A stretch of 64,000 nt of DNA from Candidatus Methylospira mobilis (lineage in GTDB: Bacteria > Pseudomonadota > Gammaproteobacteria > Methylococcales > Methylococcaceae). The notes below the pieces were generated by a model. The model was not told where the DNA came from, did not search any database, and was given only the letters and a program-made list of their open reading frames with translations. The stretch lies in NCBI RefSeq assembly GCF_009498235.1, contig NZ_CP044205.1, positions 3,659,389 through 3,723,388 of the forward strand. Direction: 5' to 3'. The translations under genes were made by a program, and so were the position numbers. Below are positions 9,714-17,571 of this stretch, one piece after another. Position 1 is the stretch's first letter. Every line of letters starts with the position of its first letter.

Positions 9714-10028
9714 ATGAGCATTTCATCCGTTTCATCCGGCAGCGCCTCGTACTCGCCGGCCACCAGCAGCAGTTCATCGCAACTGGACAAACAAATAGCT
9801 AAAATTCAACAGGAAATTATCAAGGAACAGGCAAACAAGGCTGACGATGCCAAAACCAAGGCACAAAAAATTCAATTACTTCAGCAACAGCTTCAGCAGC
9901 TCGAGCTGCAAGCCAGGCAGCAGTCCACAAGCAACGCTGCCGTTTCAAACAATACCGCCAGCGGTGGCAACACCACCAGCTCCAGCAGCGCCACCGGTAC
10001 TGCCGGCTCAATTGACACCACCGCTTGA
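9714..10028 (+). CDS. FlxA-like small coiled-coil protein with Ser/Thr-rich ends
   Basis: A 104-residue protein in three parts: a Ser-rich head (residues 1-23), a coiled-coil middle rich in K, Q, E and L (about 24-68, with QLLQQQLQQLELQ), and a low-complexity Ser/Thr/Asn/Gly tail. This matches the FlxA-like family of small proteins of unknown function. A good site, ACAGGAG, precedes the ATG. No signal peptide is seen. The gene lies 63 bases before a TPR glycosyltransferase on the same strand, with a stable hairpin between them. The Ser/Thr-rich ends would be plausible glycosylation sites, but that is a guess. Confidence 0.75.
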   Translation: MSISSVSSGSASYSPATSSSSSQLDKQIAKIQQEIIKEQANKADDAKTKAQKIQLLQQQLQQLELQARQQSTSNAAVSNNTASGGNTTSSSSATGTAGSIDTTA

Positions 10029-10051
10029 GATTGCGCGTTCCTGGATAATTG

Positions 10052-10079
10052 GCTACCCTTGCTAAAAAGCAGGGGTAGC
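10052..10079 (+). terminator. Strong hairpin between the FlxA-like gene and the glycosyltransferase gene
   Basis: GCTACCCTTGCT, the loop AAAA, then AGCAGGGGTAGC form a 12-bp stem with a single G-T wobble. There is no T-run after it. It ends 12 bases before the glycosyltransferase start, so it could stop or shelter the upstream transcript, or limit access to the downstream start. Either role is inference. Confidence 0.5.
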
Positions 10080-10091
10080 ACAGGCAGGGCC

Positions 10092-11660
10092 ATGACTTAC
10101 ACGGCATATTCGGAAGTGGGAAAAGTTGTCGATCTGATGATCCGCAGCATTTCTTTCAAGAACGACCATCGCTACGAAGAAGCCTTGGCATGCCTTGGTG
10201 AAGCCGTAGCGCTAAATCCGATTTTTTTTCCTGCCTTGTTCGATAAAGGGATCCTGCTGGACTCCCTGTCCCGTTACGAGGAAGCTTCCGAGTGCTTCGA
10301 ACGCGTGCTGAACTTCACACCCGGCGACACGAATACGCTGGAATTGCTCAATAAAAGCCTCGAAGACGCACTGCAAAAGTATGAACAACACCTGTCCGGC
10401 AATACGTGTGATGCGGAAGCGTTTTACAAACGAGCCAACATACTCAGACGATTGCATCGTTACGAAGAAGCGATCGGCAGCTATGATCGCGCCCTGGAAT
10501 TAAAACCGGACTATCCGGATGCGCTAAATGAGCGCGGCAATGCGTTAATCCTGCTGAATCGATACGAAGACGCCGTCGCCTGTTACAACCACATGCTCGA
10601 ACTATCCGAAAACAGTGCCATCGCCTTATTCAATCGCGGCAATGCGCTCAGAGGGATTGATCGCATAGCCGAGGCTTTAGCGAGTTATCGCGCAGCCTCG
10701 ACCATCGCCCCAGGAATGGCCGAGGCGTTTATCGAACAAAGCCACTGCCACCTGCTGCTGGGAGAGTATGGTCAAGGCTGGCCGCAGTACGAATATCGAT
10801 GGCTCACCGAGCAACTCAGGGTTTATCTGCCGCTATCCCCACAGCCGCTATGGCTCGGCAAGGAACAGCTAGCCGATAAAACAATACTGCTCTTATGCGA
10901 ACAAGGCTTCGGCGACACGATACAGTTTTTACGTTTTATCCCTTTGGTAGCGCAGCAGGCCAAACAAACCATACTACGCATACCGGCTCCCTTGAAAACC
11001 CTGATTGAAGACACGCTAACCGGGGTACGGATTATCGGCACGGAAGAACCATTTCCGCCTCACGATGTCCATTGTCCGTTAATGAGCCTGCCGCTCGCAT
11101 TCGGAACCGAGCTGGAAACTGTACCCAATGATATACCATACATCAGCGCACCGTCAGCGCAAACGGAGAAATGGCGAGCGTTGCTCGGTCCGGGAAACAG
11201 GCCTCGGGTGGGCATCGCCTGGGCAGGCCGTCAGTATCCGCCTCTCAATCATAGACGCGATATGCGGCTGTCTGCCATAGCGCCCTTAATGGATATGGAT
11301 ATCGAATTGATCAGCCTGCAAAAGGAAGTGCCGGCTCACGACAGGGAAACCATAGCAGCCATGCCGTACCTGAACCGTCTGATCGAATCTTCGGGCGATT
11401 TTGCCGATACCGCCGCGTTGATAGCGAACCTTGACATGGTAATCTGCGTCGATACCGTAATCGCTCATCTTGCGGGAGGGCTGGGCAAACCGGTATGGAT
11501 CATGGTCAGTTATATAAACGATTGGCGCTGGCTGCATAAGCGCAGCGATTCTCCCTGGTATCCCACCGCGCGTATTTTCCGGCAGAAAACGCACGACGAC
11601 TGGGATGAGGTGATTCGTGAAATTGCCCAACACCTGGAAGACAGAATCATTCCCGCCTAA
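10092..11660 (+). CDS. TPR-repeat glycosyltransferase (OGT / heptosyltransferase-like)
   Basis: About 522 residues. The N-terminal 220 or so hold several tetratricopeptide repeats (for example RYEEAIGSYDRALELKPDYP). They lead into a GT-B glycosyltransferase half with VGIAWAGRQYPPLNHRRDM and the nucleotide-sugar-site segment MVICVDTVIAHLAGGLGKPVW. This architecture is common for bacterial enzymes that glycosylate proteins such as flagellin, or that build envelope glycans (family knowledge). I place the start at the ATG after GGCAGGG rather than at the upstream frame start. There is no signal peptide, so it should be cytosolic. The neighbouring Ser/Thr-rich FlxA-like protein is a candidate acceptor. 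Confidence 0.85.
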   Translation: MTYTAYSEVGKVVDLMIRSISFKNDHRYEEALACLGEAVALNPIFFPALFDKGILLDSLSRYEEASECFERVLNFTPGDTNTLELLNKSLEDALQKYEQHLSGNTCDAEAFYKRANILRRLHRYEEAIGSYDRALELKPDYPDALNERGNALILLNRYEDAVACYNHMLELSENSAIALFNRGNALRGIDRIAEALASYRAASTIAPGMAEAFIEQSHCHLLLGEYGQGWPQYEYRWLTEQLRVYLPLSPQPLWLGKEQLADKTILLLCEQGFGDTIQFLRFIPLVAQQAKQTILRIPAPLKTLIEDTLTGVRIIGTEEPFPPHDVHCPLMSLPLAFGTELETVPNDIPYISAPSAQTEKWRALLGPGNRPRVGIAWAGRQYPPLNHRRDMRLSAIAPLMDMDIELISLQKEVPAHDRETIAAMPYLNRLIESSGDFADTAALIANLDMVICVDTVIAHLAGGLGKPVWIMVSYINDWRWLHKRSDSPWYPTARIFRQKTHDDWDEVIREIAQHLEDRIIPA

Positions 11661-11718
11661 TGATCCAGCAATATTCCGCTTGAAACTTAGGCTGCGATTT
11701 CCATATATTCAACAATGC

Positions 11719-11898
11719 TTACCGGCGGGGAACAGGTAAGCCATCTTCAATAAGGCCTTCGATGTGAAATTGGATTGCTTCCCGTATTTCTCGTTCAATT
11801 TCTTCGACGGTGAAACCAGTAGCGACGCAGCCAGGTAAATCTGGAACGTAGGCTGAATAATTATTTTCTGTTTTTTCGACAACAATTGCGTAACGCAT
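11719..11898 (-). pseudogene. hicB: HicB-type antitoxin, frameshifted near its C-terminus
   Basis: The frame MRYAIVVEKTENNYSAYVPD plus LPGCVATGF is a short-form HicB antitoxin (partial RNase H fold). It stops after PVPRR. In the next frame the sequence continues as VSIVEYMEIAA and a stop, which is how such proteins usually end. A one-base deletion therefore explains the early stop. The product would still have most of the fold. It follows hicA by 12 bases on the same strand. Confidence 0.7.
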
Positions 11899-11910
11899 AC
11901 GTTAGCCCTT

Positions 11911-12066
11911 TCACTGTGCTTGTTTAAGAATGCTATTCAAAGTGCCGGGAGCTAAATCATCGTTTGGTTTTCCGGGTACAGTGACGCGACCACTTTTTAT
12001 GGGGTGCTTGAACTGACGGTGGCTGCCTCGTGTTGTGGCAAGGTACCAGCCATCCATATTTAGCAT
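11911..12066 (-). CDS. hicA: HicA-type mRNA interferase, apparently without its normal start
   Basis: The 51 residues from MLNMDGWYLATTRGSHRQFK onward carry the dsRBD-like HicA fold with the catalytic His in GSHRQF. Homologues begin about nine residues earlier. Here that segment (KVNETLAA) is present, but the initiator position reads ATC instead of ATG, and no ribosome-binding site is visible. Translation may begin at the internal ATG or fail. With the frameshifted hicB next to it, the pair looks like a decaying toxin-antitoxin module. Confidence 0.65.
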   Translation of the reverse strand: MLNMDGWYLATTRGSHRQFKHPIKSGRVTVPGKPNDDLAPGTLNSILKQAQ

Positions 12067-12266
12067 AGCTGCCAAAGTTTCGTTTACTTTGATGTGGTGA
12101 AAATAGCATATTGCTATGGTTTTGCCAAAAACACTAACGACCAAGCTCAGGCGGCGCGGCCCCCGGAGCCGAAAAAGGAACGGAGGCCGAAAACCACCGC
12201 GAAAGCCCAAAGAAGCGAAGGGCCGCGCTCGCCTGGAGCGCCTTGCTTGCGTAACAATCAGCTCGT

Positions 12267-12297
12267 GCCGCAAATCGCGCCTAAGAAACAGTGTTGC
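12267..12297. repeat. 31-bp dispersed repeat, copy 1
   Basis: GCCGCAAATCGCGCC followed by TAAGAAACAGTGTTGC recurs at 61609-61639 with one mismatch, and weaker similarity extends about 20 bases on each side. Here it lies in a non-coding stretch (12100-12350) between hicA and the intron remnant. The second copy lies between two IS110-type elements. Confidence 0.7.
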
Positions 12298-12356
12298 AGT
12301 TCGATCCGTTGTGACAAACTGGAAGGTGATTAGCACTAATGTTCACAAGCCATCGA

Positions 12357-12506
12357 TTACTGGTGCAGGGCGGAAATCAGCTTGTCCTTATAATTCCAAC
12401 GCTTCCATTGGTCGAATCCGTACTTTCGGTAGAGTAGAGATGTGGCGCGGTGATAGTAGGTCAAGCCTATCTGTTGCCGCCTCTTTCGTCTGGCGCTGCC
12501 TCAATA
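12357..12506 (-). pseudogene. Orphan C-terminal coding fragment downstream of the intron remnant
   Basis: Read on the minus strand, the frame ends with TYYHRATSLLYRKYGFDQWK then RWNYKDKLISALHQ and a stop. It looks like the tail of a real protein but has no start codon; upstream it meets the 3' end of the group II intron remnant. It could be the downstream exon of the gene the intron entered. I do not recognise the family. Confidence 0.35.
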
Positions 12507-12519
12507 GCTGAACCTTAAC

Positions 12520-13060
12520 TCCGTTTCCCCACCCCCTCATCGAACCCATCGGGCCTATCTCAGGCTATGGGCTCTCGGACAAAACATTACGCTTTCGCCC
12601 ACGGAAAGCTATGAGTTCCTGTCGGCAGATTAACCAGTCCCAACTGCTCGTATAGGTATTGGTCGGGGTAGCGCCTTCCTCCATTGCCATGAACCTTGTG
12701 CTTCTTGCATTACCACCGGCGGAGCCGTCGTGTGACATGGGTATTTGGCTCTGTACGCGGGACTAACCGGTCCGAGGCAGAAATAGTTTGCCCAGCCCGT
12801 CAGCTTCCGGTTCAGCCTTCCCACAACATACTCGGCATCCATATAGGTTCGGCCATTTGTATTGGTTTTGAACTGAGGCCCCTTCCATCCATCGGCATTA
12901 CTCGACTTCAAAGGGAGTACGGGCCTCTCCGCCACCCCATCACGCCCGGTCTGGCCATCGCGGGCTTCCGGTTAGTCTTGCGTTCAACCACATCATGGGG
13001 CTTCCCGTGTTGCGTCTGCCTTCCTCTTGAAAGTTGCCGGGCGGGATTCGCACCCATTGA
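12520..13060 (-). mobile_element. Gutted group II intron with maturase remnant
   Basis: On the minus strand the maturase reading frame begins MAERPVLPLKSSNADG, jumps straight to the X/En-side segment VVGRLNRKLTGWANYFCLGP, and lacks the whole reverse-transcriptase domain. After SPAYRA the frame shifts. The correct continuation (THVTRRLRRW, then a TAA, then KKHKVHGNGGRRYPDQYLYE) ends with the typical PWAKA tail at 12587. Downstream, 12542-12574 folds as domain V: an 8-bp stem opened by GAGCCCAT and closed by ATGGGTTC, with an inner GCCT/AGGC stem. The 5' boundary is uncertain. Deletion, frameshift and stop make it immobile. Confidence 0.8.
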
Positions 13061-13130
13061 ATATTTACACCAGCAAGATACTACGCTATGCTTTTTTCTC
13101 TCCTCGCCGTTTAAAAGCGGAGCCCACGCC

Positions 13131-13226
13131 ATGACCAATCCCCAACATACTTTGGTTTCCCTGGAAAACACACCGGCGCGGCTGGATACGCGAGCGAATG
13201 TTGCAACTGGCCGATATTAAAGGATT
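13131..13226 (+). pseudogene. N-terminal stub of a REP-associated tyrosine transposase (TnpA-REP/RAYT)
   Basis: The frame opens with MTNPQHTLVSLENTP, the typical N-terminus of RAYT proteins. The expected YYHCVSRC segment is missing. A later family-like stretch (RRGWIRERMLQLADI) follows in another frame and is cut by the IS5-family element at 13227. This is a relic. The call rests on the short N-terminal match. Confidence 0.45.
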
Positions 13227-14060
13227 AGGTTCTGTTGACGTATCACCGCAACCAAATGAGAGCTGAGACGAAGTGAAGGAAGGCCATGTAGTTGCGAGCT
13301 GTTTTTTCAAAACGCGAAAATATTCGTCGGTAATGTTTGATTTTGTTGAAGAAGCATTCAATCAGATGGCGTTCCTTGTAAATAAACCAATCGCACTCGC
13401 GTACCTTGTTTCGATTGCAGCGCGGAGGAATGACGGCTTTCATATCTCTCGCTACGATGGCCTGGACGAGCGCATCGCTGTCATAGCCTTTGTCACCGAC
13501 AAACGCACGCGCACCCGCCGGCGTCAGCGCCGGCAAGGTTTCAGCCTGTCCAATGTCGCTGGCCTGCCCTCCGGTCAGTAAGAATTCGAGGGGATTCCCC
13601 AAGGCATCGGTGATGGCGTGAATCCTGGTAGTAAAGCCGCCCTTCGATCGTCCCAAGGCTTCATCCTCGGCATTGCTGCCCGCCGCGCCACCAGCGCAGG
13701 GATGAGCCCGGTTGATGGTGGAATCGATAAACACGCTTTGCAAATCAGGATGATGGATGCATCCGGCGAACAGCGACTGCCAAACCCCATGCTTGCTCCA
13801 GCGGGAAAAACGCTTGAACACGGAGTTCCACTTGCCATGCGCTTCCGGCAGCAAACGCCATTGCGATCCCGATCGAAGAATTTGCAGAACGGCAACCAGA
13901 AAGGCCCGGCACTGTTCCTCGGACGTCGATCGGACATGCCGATGTTTCACCAGTATGGGATAGATAACGTTCCAGTCTTCGGCGCTAATTTCGAGTCGGT
14001 CAGCCATTTTCGAAATGGTTCCAGCTTCACTGGTGGCGCGTGCTAATGTCAACAGAACCT
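13227..14060 (-). mobile_element. IS5-family insertion sequence with 13-bp terminal inverted repeats
   Basis: AGGTTCTGTTGAC at 13227-13239 is the exact inverted repeat of GTCAACAGAACCT at 14048-14060, enclosing a single transposase gene. TA is found next to GGTTCTG at both ends, consistent with the TA/TNA target preference of this group. The element is 834 bp, appears complete, and splits the RAYT stub. Confidence 0.9.
13243..14007 (-). CDS. IS5-family DDE transposase
   Basis: A 254-residue single-frame transposase starting MADRLEISAEDW; the frame could extend 15 residues upstream into the terminal repeat, which is unlikely. The DDE triad is visible as D in VFIDSTINRAH, D in FVGDKGYDSD, and E in LIECFFNKIKHYRRI, the family's Y-(2)-R-(3)-E-(6)-K-like block. 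The N-terminal half is the usual helical DUF4096-like domain (QCRAFLVAVLQILRSGSQWR). It fills nearly the whole element and appears intact, so the insertion is probably recent. Confidence 0.92.
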   Translation of the reverse strand: MADRLEISAEDWNVIYPILVKHRHVRSTSEEQCRAFLVAVLQILRSGSQWRLLPEAHGKWNSVFKRFSRWSKHGVWQSLFAGCIHHPDLQSVFIDSTINRAHPCAGGAAGSNAEDEALGRSKGGFTTRIHAITDALGNPLEFLLTGGQASDIGQAETLPALTPAGARAFVGDKGYDSDALVQAIVARDMKAVIPPRCNRNKVRECDWFIYKERHLIECFFNKIKHYRRIFSRFEKTARNYMAFLHFVSALIWLR

Positions 14061-14326
14061 AGGACGCCTACTGAGTATTTAATAGGAACGACCAACCAAT
14101 GGAGCCGGATCGCGGTTGCCCTGCGTTTCGCACCCCCGATTCCACGGTAAACAATGGGTAACATCATGACCGAAGCAGAGCATGACGCGCAATCGCACAT
14201 AGAATTGGCAATAAAGGTGAAAATATTTGAATCTATGGGGTGGAACCAACTAGCCGATCGTCTTTAGGCGCGTTTCCAATCGTTTTAGGACTGAATTATT
14301 GTAAACAAGCTGGTACACAAAAACGG
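14061..14326. other. Intergenic stretch after the IS element
   Basis: 266 bases without a recognised gene. A 33-codon frame at 14167-14268 (MTEAEHDAQSHIELAIK...) matches no family I know and may be a remnant. GATCGTCTTTAGGCGCG near 14262 resembles AATCGTTTTTAGGCGCG near 43755. Confidence 0.3.
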
Positions 14327-14794
14327 CTACCCTGTAACACAAAATGCCGTTTTATCGACAACCCGGCGCAGCACAAAACTTGAATGCACACCGCTCACGC
14401 CTTTGATTCCTGTGATGCGTTTGAGCAGCAGTTCCTGATAAGCATCCAAATCCTTTACCACCACCTTAAGTTGATAGTCGGCCGCCTGACCGGTGATCAA
14501 CAGACATTCCAATACTTCAGGAATTTTAGCGACGGCCGTTTCAAAATCATTGAAACGCTCCGGTGTGTGCCGGTCCATCGAAATGTGGATCAAGGCCATC
14601 AGCGTTAGACCCAATGCCTTTGCGTCCAACAGGGCTCGATAATCGGTAATAAGACCAGATTCTTCCAGCACCCGCACCCGGCGCAGACATGGGGACGGCG
14701 ACAAGCCAATGCGGTCCGCCAGTTCCTGATTACTAATGCGTGCATCGGTTTGAAGTATCTGCAATATTTGCCGGTCGAAGCGATCGAGTTCCAT
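14327..14794 (-). CDS. Lrp/AsnC-family transcriptional regulator
   Basis: A 155-residue regulator: an N-terminal winged helix-turn-helix (LDRFDRQILQILQTDARISN, then ELADRIGLSPSPCLRRV) and a C-terminal RAM/AsnC effector domain of the usual length (VLECLLITGQAADYQLKVVV). Such proteins form octamers that sense amino acids, often leucine or another branched-chain amino acid. It is divergent from leuA across 165 bases, so it may control leucine synthesis and its own expression from that gap. No clear operator could be picked out by eye. Confidence 0.92.
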   Translation of the reverse strand: MELDRFDRQILQILQTDARISNQELADRIGLSPSPCLRRVRVLEESGLITDYRALLDAKALGLTLMALIHISMDRHTPERFNDFETAVAKIPEVLECLLITGQAADYQLKVVVKDLDAYQELLLKRITGIKGVSGVHSSFVLRRVVDKTAFCVTG

Positions 14795-14959
14795 TATTTG
14801 CCGACAAGATTAAAGAAATTGAAACATAAATTAACATTTACCATGGATAGCGCAATTATATGCCAGGAACAAGGCATTGTTAAAGCATAATAGCAATCGA
14901 ATATCTCAAGGGTTGGCATAAACTATGGGCTTCCCGAAAACTTTCAGAAGCCCGCCCAT

Positions 14960-16651
14960 ATGTTACAAAATCCGTCCACAAAATACCGATCGTTCCGGCC
15001 TGTCAGGCTTACCGACCGGCAATGGCCCAACCAAACGCTAACAGCGCCACCGATCTGGATGAGCACCGATTTGCGCGATGGCAATCAAGCGCTGTTTGAG
15101 CCGATGAACGCCGAGCGTAAATTGCGTTTATTCCAAACCCTTTGCGACATTGGCTTCAAGGAGATCGAAGTCGCTTTTCCGTCGGCATCGCAAACCGATT
15201 TCGATTTCGTACGCCAATTGATTGATGAGCAGCACATACCGGACGATGTGACTATTGAAGTGCTTACCCATGCCCGCGAACATTTGATCCGGCGTACTGT
15301 CGCATCGCTGAAAGGAGCACGTCGCGTAATCGTGCATATTGTTAACGCTACGTCGAAACCGTTTCGTGAACTGGTATTGGGAATGAGCAAGAACGAAATC
15401 ATCGCAATGGCGGTATCCTCCGTGAAGTTGACGAAACAGTTGATCGCCGATTGCCCGGAAACCGAGTGGGTGCTGGAATATAGCCTGGAAACCTTCACTG
15501 CAACCGAGCTGGATTTCGCTATTGCAGTCTGCGATGAGGTAAGCAAAGCATGGGGGGCGACGCCGGATCACAAAATCATTCTCAATTTGCCGTCGTCGGT
15601 GGAAGTGACGACACCGAATATCTATGCCGATCAAATCGAATGGATGCATCGTCACATCGCTCGCCGCGACAGCGTCATCCTCAGTGTGCATCCACATAAT
15701 GATCGCGGCACGGCGGTCGCTGCCGCCGAATTGGCGGTGATGGCAGGGGCCGACCGGGTCGAAGGCTGTCTGTTCGGTAATGGTGAACGCACGGGCAATG
15801 TCGATCTGGTCACGCTGGCGTTAAATCTATATACCCAAGGCATTTCGCCTGGCCTGGATTTTTCGGACATCAATGCAGTGGCGCGTACCTTTGAGGACTG
15901 TACCCAACTGCCTATTCATCCGCGCCACCCTTATGTCGGCGACCTTGTGTTCACTGCCTTTTCCGGTTCGCATCAGGATGCGATCAAAAAGGGTTTTGCC
16001 GCACAAAACCCGGTTGATTTTTGGAATGTACCCTACTTGCCGTTTGACCCGGCCGACCTTGGCCGCAGCTATGACTCAATGATCAGAATCAATAGCCAGT
16101 CCGGCAAGGGCGGCATTGCACATTTGCTGGAATCGCAGTATGCAGTGGCTTTACCGCGCCGTTTGCAGGTCGAGTTCTCCGGGGTGGTGCAAAAACAGAC
16201 CGACATCCATGGAGGGGAAATGAGTGCCGCCGATTTGTGGCAACTGTTTTCGCAAACTTATCTCGATACCGTCGATCCGATGCGCTATGTCGAACACCAT
16301 CTTTACGAACATGACATCGGTCAGGGTGTACGCCTTGTTGTGGCAATGAATGGAACGGTGCATGTGCTGGCCGGTCAAGGCAATGGCCCAATTGATGCCG
16401 CCGTACATGCCTTGAGCGGCATCGGCATGTACATAAACGTTCGTAGCTTTGAAGAACGTTCCATGGGTTGCAGCGCCGATGGCGGAGAAGCCCGCGCCTG
16501 CGCTTTTATCGAGATCATACCGTCAAACAGTCGCGGCCATTATTATGGAGTTGGCATGGATAGCAATATTGTCACCGCGTCAATCAAAGCATTGATAAGC
16601 GGCATTAATCGGTTGGTGAATGGCGGTGTTGACTCAACACTGCCCCGTTAG
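14960..16651 (+). CDS. leuA: 2-isopropylmalate synthase (LeuA type 2)
   Basis: A 563-residue enzyme that condenses acetyl-CoA with 2-oxoisovalerate, the first committed step of leucine synthesis. The N-terminal TIM barrel has the catalytic DLRDGNQAL motif and the metal-binding SVHPHNDRGTAVAAAEL. NGERTGNVDLVTLALNL marks the family. The C-terminal leucine-sensing regulatory domain is present and ends at residue 563, the normal length for the LeuA type 2 form. The start has no strong ribosome-binding site but is the first ATG before conserved sequence. The Lrp-type gene lies divergently upstream. Confidence 0.95.
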   Translation: MLQNPSTKYRSFRPVRLTDRQWPNQTLTAPPIWMSTDLRDGNQALFEPMNAERKLRLFQTLCDIGFKEIEVAFPSASQTDFDFVRQLIDEQHIPDDVTIEVLTHAREHLIRRTVASLKGARRVIVHIVNATSKPFRELVLGMSKNEIIAMAVSSVKLTKQLIADCPETEWVLEYSLETFTATELDFAIAVCDEVSKAWGATPDHKIILNLPSSVEVTTPNIYADQIEWMHRHIARRDSVILSVHPHNDRGTAVAAAELAVMAGADRVEGCLFGNGERTGNVDLVTLALNLYTQGISPGLDFSDINAVARTFEDCTQLPIHPRHPYVGDLVFTAFSGSHQDAIKKGFAAQNPVDFWNVPYLPFDPADLGRSYDSMIRINSQSGKGGIAHLLESQYAVALPRRLQVEFSGVVQKQTDIHGGEMSAADLWQLFSQTYLDTVDPMRYVEHHLYEHDIGQGVRLVVAMNGTVHVLAGQGNGPIDAAVHALSGIGMYINVRSFEERSMGCSADGGEARACAFIEIIPSNSRGHYYGVGMDSNIVTASIKALISGINRLVNGGVDSTLPR

Positions 16652-16806
16652 AATGCGGATAGCGACAGGCTTTCCGCTTTCCCGAAGTTAGCCCCGAAGT
16701 TTTGGCGGCGATACATGCTCAAACGGGCAGGCCTATTTAGGAACTGCTACCTTGACTTACTTGATTAGCCAGACTAGACTAAGCTATATGTTTTACGGAG
16801 AAAGCA

Positions 16807-17055
16807 ATGCACACGGTCAATATGTTGCAAGCCAAGTCCTCGCTGTCGCGCCTGGTAGAAGCCGTTGAGCAAGGACTGGAGCGCGAAATCGTGATTGCCA
16901 GAAATGGCCGTCCCGCAGCAAAGCTGGTGCCGATAGATGCGCCTCCTTCCGGGAAGCGGATTGGCGTGGCGAAAGGTTTATTTGAAGCGCCTGATACGAT
17001 TGACTCCCATAACGACGAGGTGGCTCGGCTATTCATGGGCGGGATGCAGCCTTGA
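16807..17055 (+). CDS. Phd/YefM-type antitoxin
   Basis: An 82-residue antitoxin. The N-terminal Phd/YefM DNA-binding fold is plain in MLQAKSSLSRLVEAVEQG followed by EIVIARNGRPAAKLVPI. The C-terminal tail (HNDEVARLFMGGMQ) is the part that would wrap the toxin. ACGGAGAAAGCA precedes the start. Its stop TGA overlaps the TTG start of the PIN toxin gene by three bases, so the two are translationally coupled. The pair should autoregulate. Confidence 0.9.
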   Translation: MHTVNMLQAKSSLSRLVEAVEQGLEREIVIARNGRPAAKLVPIDAPPSGKRIGVAKGLFEAPDTIDSHNDEVARLFMGGMQP

Positions 17056-17438
17056 ACCTGCTGCTGGACACTCACGTCGCTCTGTGGGCCATCACCGACA
17101 GTCCGAAATTGCCCCAGAAAGCGCGCGAGCTGATCCGGTCGCCCAAAACAACCGTCTGGGTTAGCGCCGCGAACATCTGGGAAATTGCGATCAAACATGC
17201 GCTGGGGCGCGGCGATATGCCCGTATCGAGCGAGGATGCCGTACGCTATTTCCAGGAATCCGGGTATCGCTTCCTCTCTGTAGAAGCGGAGCATGCCGTT
17301 GCCGTTGAAACCTTGTCTTCGCACCATCAAGACCCTTTCGACCGCATTCTCGTCGCCCAGGCGCTCGTGGAACCTATGCGCTTAATGACGAATGACCCGC
17401 TGGTATCCCTTTATAGCGACACGATTATCAGGCTGTGA
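17052..17438 (+). CDS. vapC: PIN-domain toxin (VapC-type RNase)
   Basis: A 128-residue PIN-domain nuclease. The acidic residues are in LLLDTHVALWAI (first Asp), SAANIWEIAIK (Glu), and DPFDRILVAQAL (Asp pair). The start is TTG inside TTGA shared with the antitoxin stop. VapC toxins cleave tRNA or rRNA when the antitoxin is degraded (family knowledge). The gene is full length and without visible damage. It is convergent with rpoH, from which it is separated by 133 bases. Confidence 0.9.
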   Translation: MNLLLDTHVALWAITDSPKLPQKARELIRSPKTTVWVSAANIWEIAIKHALGRGDMPVSSEDAVRYFQESGYRFLSVEAEHAVAVETLSSHHQDPFDRILVAQALVEPMRLMTNDPLVSLYSDTIIRL

Positions 17439-17571
17439 AAACCGGATGTTACGCCATTCGTCCCAAGCCTTTCGATACCTGAAACTGAAAAGCCCGGGTC
17501 GAATCGGCGCTTTTACTCTCGCCCTCTTCGACAATGCAAAAGGTCGAAACAGAACGAAAAACGGCTCAGCC

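Noticed and set aside
11911-12336. 141-codon version of hicA
   Set aside because: The first 80 or so codons are low-complexity Arg/Pro-rich sequence over the dispersed repeat; only the last 50-60 residues match HicA.
12908-13171. 87-codon minus-strand frame upstream of the maturase remnant
   Set aside because: It falls in the intron's structured RNA region and does not resemble a protein.
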